From Fratercula arctica (lineage: Eukaryota; Chordata; Aves; Charadriiformes; Alcidae): a DNA stretch of 64,000 nucleotides. The notes below the pieces were generated by a model. That model had not been told where the DNA came from and did not search any database. It worked only from the letters and a program-made list of their open reading frames with translations. The translations under genes were made by a program, and so were the position numbers. The stretch's first letter is position 1. Each line of letters starts with the position of its first letter. Below are positions 63,501 through 64,000 of this stretch, piece by piece. The DNA lies in the NCBI GenBank assembly GCA_947846985.1, contig CANTUZ010000001.1, positions 147,714,447-147,778,446 on the forward strand. The letters run 5' to 3'.

Positions 63501-64000
63501 ATACCACTTTTCTGTTCAGAAGGAGTATTGTAAAATTTCCACTGTGATAAGTTCCTTTGTATTTTAGGATACTCACATTCTCTCTTCTTTGGCTGATCGT
63601 ATCAGAAATTCAAGAATACTTCTAGAACATAACAACATAAGCAACCATATGCTGTAGGACCTGTTTTCAACTACTTCTAAGTTCTGCCCACAGAATCACA
63701 TTTGAAAATGGGAAACACATTAGGTAAATAATCCCACTTACTTAAGACCACGCAAGAAATGAGAGTCCAGAACAAAACTTAATACCCCCACATTTAATGC
63801 GGTATGGTATATCCCAAACCAACTATCTTCTTCCAGAATAGATTTTGCTTTTGTACTTTCTAGATCGTTGACCAAAAATGTTTTCACTCTAATGTTTCAG
63901 ATGTTCTTTTATGTCATCCGATTTGCTTAATTTCTTCTTAAAGTAGTCTCAAATTTTGACTAAAGAATTCTGTAAGTACCTTGAAATTAAAATCCTCATT
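60512..64000 (-). other. ADIPOR2: ADIPOR2 intron, continues past window
   Basis: No sequence matching the conserved ADIPOR2 N-terminus was found, so the upstream coding exon should lie to the right. The stretch is AT-rich and contains a short CR1 tail at 62.6 kb. Confidence 0.75.
62606..62690 (-). mobile_element. CR1 3'-end fragment
   Basis: The plus strand reads tagaaacataaaatgatttg, then gggaagggacctttaaagat and catctagtccaagtcccctg, the reverse complement of the conserved CR1 3' UTR. The octamer tail is degenerate. Confidence 0.8.

Overview
The window is vertebrate genomic DNA, most likely from a bird. The evidence is spliced genes with short vertebrate exons and GT-AG introns, and CR1 retrotransposons ending in the ATTCTATG octamer repeats typical of avian CR1. 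No bacterial-style operon, rRNA, tRNA or CRISPR array was seen. Two genes can be read exon by exon with the frame intact, and a third is suggested by a promoter and first-exon signature.

Layout: 1-13,392 is non-coding and is interpreted as a large CACNA2D4 intron. It contains a GC/CpG-rich patch (about 8.4-9.4 kb) with a TATA-like box and a perfect splice donor on the minus strand. That matches the place where the leucine-rich-repeat gene LRTM2 is nested antisense within CACNA2D4 in other vertebrates. From 13,393 to 41,301 lie the last eleven coding exons of CACNA2D4 on the plus strand (274 codons plus stop), ending in a hydrophobic GPI-anchor-type tail. From 41,302 to about 50,600 is a GC-rich intergenic stretch with a 22-bp minisatellite and no gene I can support. 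From about 50,600 to the right edge is ADIPOR2 on the minus strand: a long 3' UTR and the last six coding exons (330 codons plus stop). The N-terminal coding exon and promoter lie beyond 64,000. The two genes converge tail to tail, as ADIPOR2 and CACNA2D4 do on human 12p13.

The most notable single signal is the penultimate CACNA2D4 intron (38,737-40,093). It begins ATATCCTT, ends in AC and carries TCCTTAAC 11 nt before its end, which are the textbook marks of a U12-dependent AT-AC intron. Only this boundary restores the family sequence VKYNASVK. The next intron has a weak GTACCC donor, and its retention would replace the GPI-anchor tail.

Repeats: three recognisable CR1 3' ends, one short CR1 tail, one very decayed CR1/L3-like reverse-transcriptase relic, and assorted simple repeats. 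CACNA2D4 encodes an auxiliary calcium-channel subunit and ADIPOR2 an adiponectin receptor. Their neighbourhood is conserved synteny, and no functional link is implied. I found no evidence of a novel system beyond the intron and nested-promoter observations.
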